Shown here piece by piece: positions 5,925 to 8,380 of a DNA stretch of 8,380 nucleotides (position 1 is the first letter of the stretch; each line of letters starts with the position of its first letter). Where the stretch lies: positions 1 through 8,380 of the forward strand of contig JANMMJ010000123.1 of NCBI GenBank assembly GCA_031373255.1, in the 5' to 3' direction. The notes under the pieces are model-generated. The model saw only the letters and a list, made by a program, of their open reading frames with translations. It searched no databases and was not told the DNA's origin. Made by a program: the position numbers and the translations under genes. The DNA comes from JANMMJ01 sp031373255. Lineage in GTDB: Bacteria; Pseudomonadota; Alphaproteobacteria; Rhizobiales; Aestuariivirgaceae.

Positions 5925-8030
5925 ATGATGAAGACCGTGACCCCGGTCGAAGACCTCACTCTGGTCGAGGCGGCGGCAGAGCTTGAACAGCTCGCAAAGG
6001 AAATTTCCGAACACGACAGGCGCTACCATGAAGAGGATGCGCCAATCATATCGGATGCCGCCTATGACGCCCTGCGGCTCCGCAACGAAGCCATCGAGGC
6101 GCGTTTCCCCGAATTGATCCGCGAGGATTCGCCGTCGCGCCGGGTGGGAGCCGGCGTATCGGAAAAATTTGCCAAGGTGCGCCACCGCGTGCCCATGCTG
6201 TCGCTCGCCAACGGTTTCAGCGAAGCGGACGTCGCCGAATTCGTGGGCCGGATCCGGCGGTTCCTCAATCTTCCAAACACCGAACTTGTCGAGTTCACCG
6301 CCGAGCCGAAAATCGATGGGCTGTCGATTTCACTCCGATACGAGAACCGCAAGCTCGTGCAAGCGGCAACGCGCGGCGACGGCTTCGAGGGCGAGAACGT
6401 CACCGCCAATGTCCTGACCATGGCGAGCGTGCCGAAGAAGCTTTCAGCTGATGCCCCCGAAGTGATGGAGGTCAGAGGCGAAATATATAAGTCGCACAAG
6501 GACTTCCAGAAACTGAATGAGACACAAGTTGAAGCTGGCGAGCGGGTGTTCGCCAATCCGCGGAATGCCGCTGCCGGATCGCTTCGCCAGCTCGACACCA
6601 GCATAACCAGATCGCGGCCGCTCAAATTCTTCGCCTATGCCTGGGGCGAGGCGCCGCAACTGCCGGCCGCAACGCAATGGGAGGTGATACAGGCTTTCGC
6701 CGCATGGGGGCTCCCAACCAATCCCTTGATGAAGCTGTGCCGCAGCGTCGATGAACTTCTGGCGCAGTACCGGCAAATCGAAAGCCTCCGCGCCGAGCTT
6801 GGCTATGACATCGACGGCGTCGTCTACAAGGTAAACCGGCTCGACTGGCAGCAGCGGCTGGGTTTCGTATCGCGCAGCCCGCGCTGGGGACTGGCGCATA
6901 AATTCTCCGCCGAGAAGGCGACGACGGTGCTGGAGAAGATCGACATCCAGGTGGGCCGCACTGGGGCGCTTACTCCCGTGGCGCGGCTCAAACCGGTGAC
7001 CGTCGGCGGCGTCGTAGTCACCAATGCCACGCTCCATAACGAAGACGAGATCGCCCGGAAGGACATCCGCGAAGGCGACACGGTGACGGTGCAGCGGGCG
7101 GGCGACGTCATCCCGCAGATATTGGGCTTCATCGCGGAGAAGCGGAATTCGAACTCCGAGCCTTACCGCTTTCCCACCGATTGCCCGGTGTGCAAGTCTC
7201 ACGCGGTGCGGGAAGAACGCGCGTCCGGCAAGGTCGACGCCGTGCGCCGCTGCACCGGCGGTCTCATTTGCGCGGCACAGAGGGTGGAGAGGCTGAAGCA
7301 TTTCGCCTCGCGCGATGCCTTCGACATCGAGGGCCTCGGCGACAAGATCATCGCCGAATTCTATGCCGACGAACTGATCCAGTGGCCGCATGACATCTTC
7401 ACGCTCGAAGCCCGCGACAGCCAAGCGCTGAAACGGCTGAAGGACCGCGAAGGCTGGGGCGAGGCAAGCGTCGCCAAGCTGTTCGATGCCATCGACGAGC
7501 GGCGCAGCATCGCGCTTGACCGATTCATCTTCGCGCTCGGCATCCGCCATGTCGGCGAGACCACGGCCAGGGCTTTGGGGCGGGCCTATGGCAGCGCCGA
7601 ACATTTCCGCGAGCAGATGATCGCCGCCTCCGATCTCGATGGCGAATACTGGGCCGAGCTCAACGCCATCGACGGCATCGGCGAGGTGGTGGCCGAGGCG
7701 CTCGTGCAGTTCTTCGGCGAGCAGCATAACCGTGAAGTCGTGGATGAATTGGTAAAGCACGTATCTGTCACGGCGCTGGAGGTCCGCAGTTCGTCTTCGC
7801 CCGTTGCCGGGAAAACCGTGGTGTTTACCGGGGCGCTCGAACGGATGACGCGCGAAGAAGCGAAGGCGATGGCGGAACGCCTGGGAGCCAAGGTGTCGGG
7901 CTCGGTATCGAAAAAGACCGATCTTCTGGTGGCCGGGCCGGGGGCCGGTTCCAAACTCAAAGACGCCCAGAAATATGGCGTCGAAGTCATCGACGAAGAT
8001 CAGTGGTTCACGCGCGTGGGGCAGGACTAG
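5925..8030 (+). CDS. ligA: NAD+-dependent DNA ligase LigA
   Basis: LigA seals nicks in duplex DNA during replication and repair, using NAD+ as the adenylate donor. The 701-residue protein has every domain of the family. Domain Ia contacts nicotinamide (YHEEDAPIISDAAYDAL, 34-50). The adenylation domain has the active lysine in EPKIDG (Lys129), RGDG and GERVFANPRNAAAGSLRQLD. The OB fold includes GRTGALTPVARL. A zinc finger uses Cys420, Cys423, Cys443 and Cys449. A helix-hairpin-helix region contains the segment AIDGIGEVVAEAL, and a BRCT domain occupies about 627-701 (GKTVVFTGAL to DEDQWF). Nothing is missing. ATG 5925 is followed at once by ATG 5928; either could be used, and the only purine-rich site overlaps the recN stop, suggesting coupled translation. 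The order recN-ligA is usual in alphaproteobacteria. Confidence 0.97.
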   Translation: MMKTVTPVEDLTLVEAAAELEQLAKEISEHDRRYHEEDAPIISDAAYDALRLRNEAIEARFPELIREDSPSRRVGAGVSEKFAKVRHRVPMLSLANGFSEADVAEFVGRIRRFLNLPNTELVEFTAEPKIDGLSISLRYENRKLVQAATRGDGFEGENVTANVLTMASVPKKLSADAPEVMEVRGEIYKSHKDFQKLNETQVEAGERVFANPRNAAAGSLRQLDTSITRSRPLKFFAYAWGEAPQLPAATQWEVIQAFAAWGLPTNPLMKLCRSVDELLAQYRQIESLRAELGYDIDGVVYKVNRLDWQQRLGFVSRSPRWGLAHKFSAEKATTVLEKIDIQVGRTGALTPVARLKPVTVGGVVVTNATLHNEDEIARKDIREGDTVTVQRAGDVIPQILGFIAEKRNSNSEPYRFPTDCPVCKSHAVREERASGKVDAVRRCTGGLICAAQRVERLKHFASRDAFDIEGLGDKIIAEFYADELIQWPHDIFTLEARDSQALKRLKDREGWGEASVAKLFDAIDERRSIALDRFIFALGIRHVGETTARALGRAYGSAEHFREQMIAASDLDGEYWAELNAIDGIGEVVAEALVQFFGEQHNREVVDELVKHVSVTALEVRSSSSPVAGKTVVFTGALERMTREEAKAMAERLGAKVSGSVSKKTDLLVAGPGAGSKLKDAQKYGVEVIDEDQWFTRVGQD

Positions 8031-8032
8031 GC

Positions 8033-8380
8033 TTGCGCCGCTCGGATTTCTTCGTGGGGCTTGGCGAAATCGCCCCCGTTATTCTCGCGACTGTGCCGAT
8101 CGGCCTTCTGTGGGGAACGCTTGCAACAGCGAAGGGCCTCACGCTGCTCGAGGCTGTGTTGATGAGCGTGCTGGTGTCTGCCGGAGCGGCGCAGTTCGTG
8201 GCGCTCGAACTGTGGAGCGATCCGGCGCCTGTTTTCCTCCTCACCTTCACGGTTCTTCTGGTTAACATGCGGCTGGTGCTGATGTCGGCTTCGCTGTCCC
8301 GCCACATCGAGGGCATTCCCCGGCGCCTGCATCCGCTGGTGGCGTTCTTTTTGTTCGACGAGAGTTGGGCCCTGGCGGAA
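8033..8380 (+). CDS. azlC: AzlC family membrane permease, N-terminal part (runs off window)
   Basis: From TTG 8033 the frame is open to the window edge, giving 116 residues. The protein is very hydrophobic, with segments at about 12-30 (APVILATVPIGLLWGTLA), 36-58 (ending SAGAAQFVALELW) and 63-85. The motif AGAAQFVAL, the following NMRLVLMSASLSRH, and DESWALAE match the start of AzlC proteins, the large subunit of the AzlCD exporter linked to branched-chain amino acid export. A small azlD partner would be expected just downstream. The substrate here is not known. The start is not an ATG: TTG 8033 has AGGA (8023-8026) six bases upstream inside the ligA end and gives a family-like N-terminus; GTG 8054 is the alternative. 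It lies 2 bases after ligA, so it probably shares its transcript. The residue after NMR is Leu where I would expect His in NxRH. Confidence 0.85.
   Translation, partial: MRRSDFFVGLGEIAPVILATVPIGLLWGTLATAKGLTLLEAVLMSVLVSAGAAQFVALELWSDPAPVFLLTFTVLLVNMRLVLMSASLSRHIEGIPRRLHPLVAFFLFDESWALAE

Noticed and set aside
5274..6185. 303-codon minus-strand frame across the recN/ligA junction
   Set aside because: It is a shadow of two well-supported genes; it has low-complexity His/Arg/Gln-rich content and no recognised motif.
6444..7760. Long open frame (438 codons) on the minus strand opposite ligA
   Set aside because: It lies wholly within ligA, whose motifs are complete. The GC-rich codon pattern opens the opposite strand; the product resembles no family I know.
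1..8380. CRISPR arrays, insertion sequences, tRNA or rRNA genes, phage or defence genes
   Set aside because: No regular repeat-spacer pattern, transposase, terminal inverted repeat, tRNA-like fold or defence motif was seen in the window.

Overview
The window reads as a chromosomal core segment of an alphaproteobacterium, most likely a member of the Hyphomicrobiales (Rhizobiales). The evidence is the high GC content, the FtsZ with a long linker ending in the alphaproteobacterial tail LEIPAFLRRQAN, the RecO type, the Mce/DUF1467 pair, and the gene order ftsZ, bamD, recN, ligA. The genus cannot be fixed by eye. All recognised genes lie on the + strand.

Layout: (1) 2-532, the 3' end of recO (DNA repair). 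(2) 585-1225, an overlapping pair: methylmalonyl-CoA epimerase and a small two-helix DUF1467 membrane protein. (3) 1226-1585, a 360-base stretch without a recognised gene. Its first part holds a possible 50-residue ORF and two copies of a 14-nt direct repeat. Its second part looks like the ftsZ control region: three dyad symmetries, three GANTC (CcrM-type) sites within 24 bases, and a CtrA-like box. (4) 1586-3163, ftsZ, closed by a clear hairpin terminator at 3187-3216. (5) 3276-8380, a compact run: bamD (outer-membrane assembly lipoprotein), recN (SMC-like repair ATPase), ligA (NAD+-dependent DNA ligase) and the 5' part of an azlC-type permease gene. Spacings are 30, 3 and 2 bases, so recN, ligA and azlC are probably co-transcribed with bamD.

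Taken together these are cell division, envelope assembly and DNA repair/replication genes. Two departures from the gene order familiar in alphaproteobacteria stand out. First, lpxC, normally between ftsZ and bamD, is absent; only 112 bases with a terminator separate them. Second, ftsQ/ftsA are not upstream of ftsZ; recO-mce-DUF1467 is there instead. ftsZ therefore appears to be a single-gene transcription unit with its own cell-cycle-type promoter and terminator.

I see no mobile element, tRNA, rRNA, CRISPR array or defence system. I do not see a wholly new system. The best leads are the ftsZ control region and the missing lpxC.
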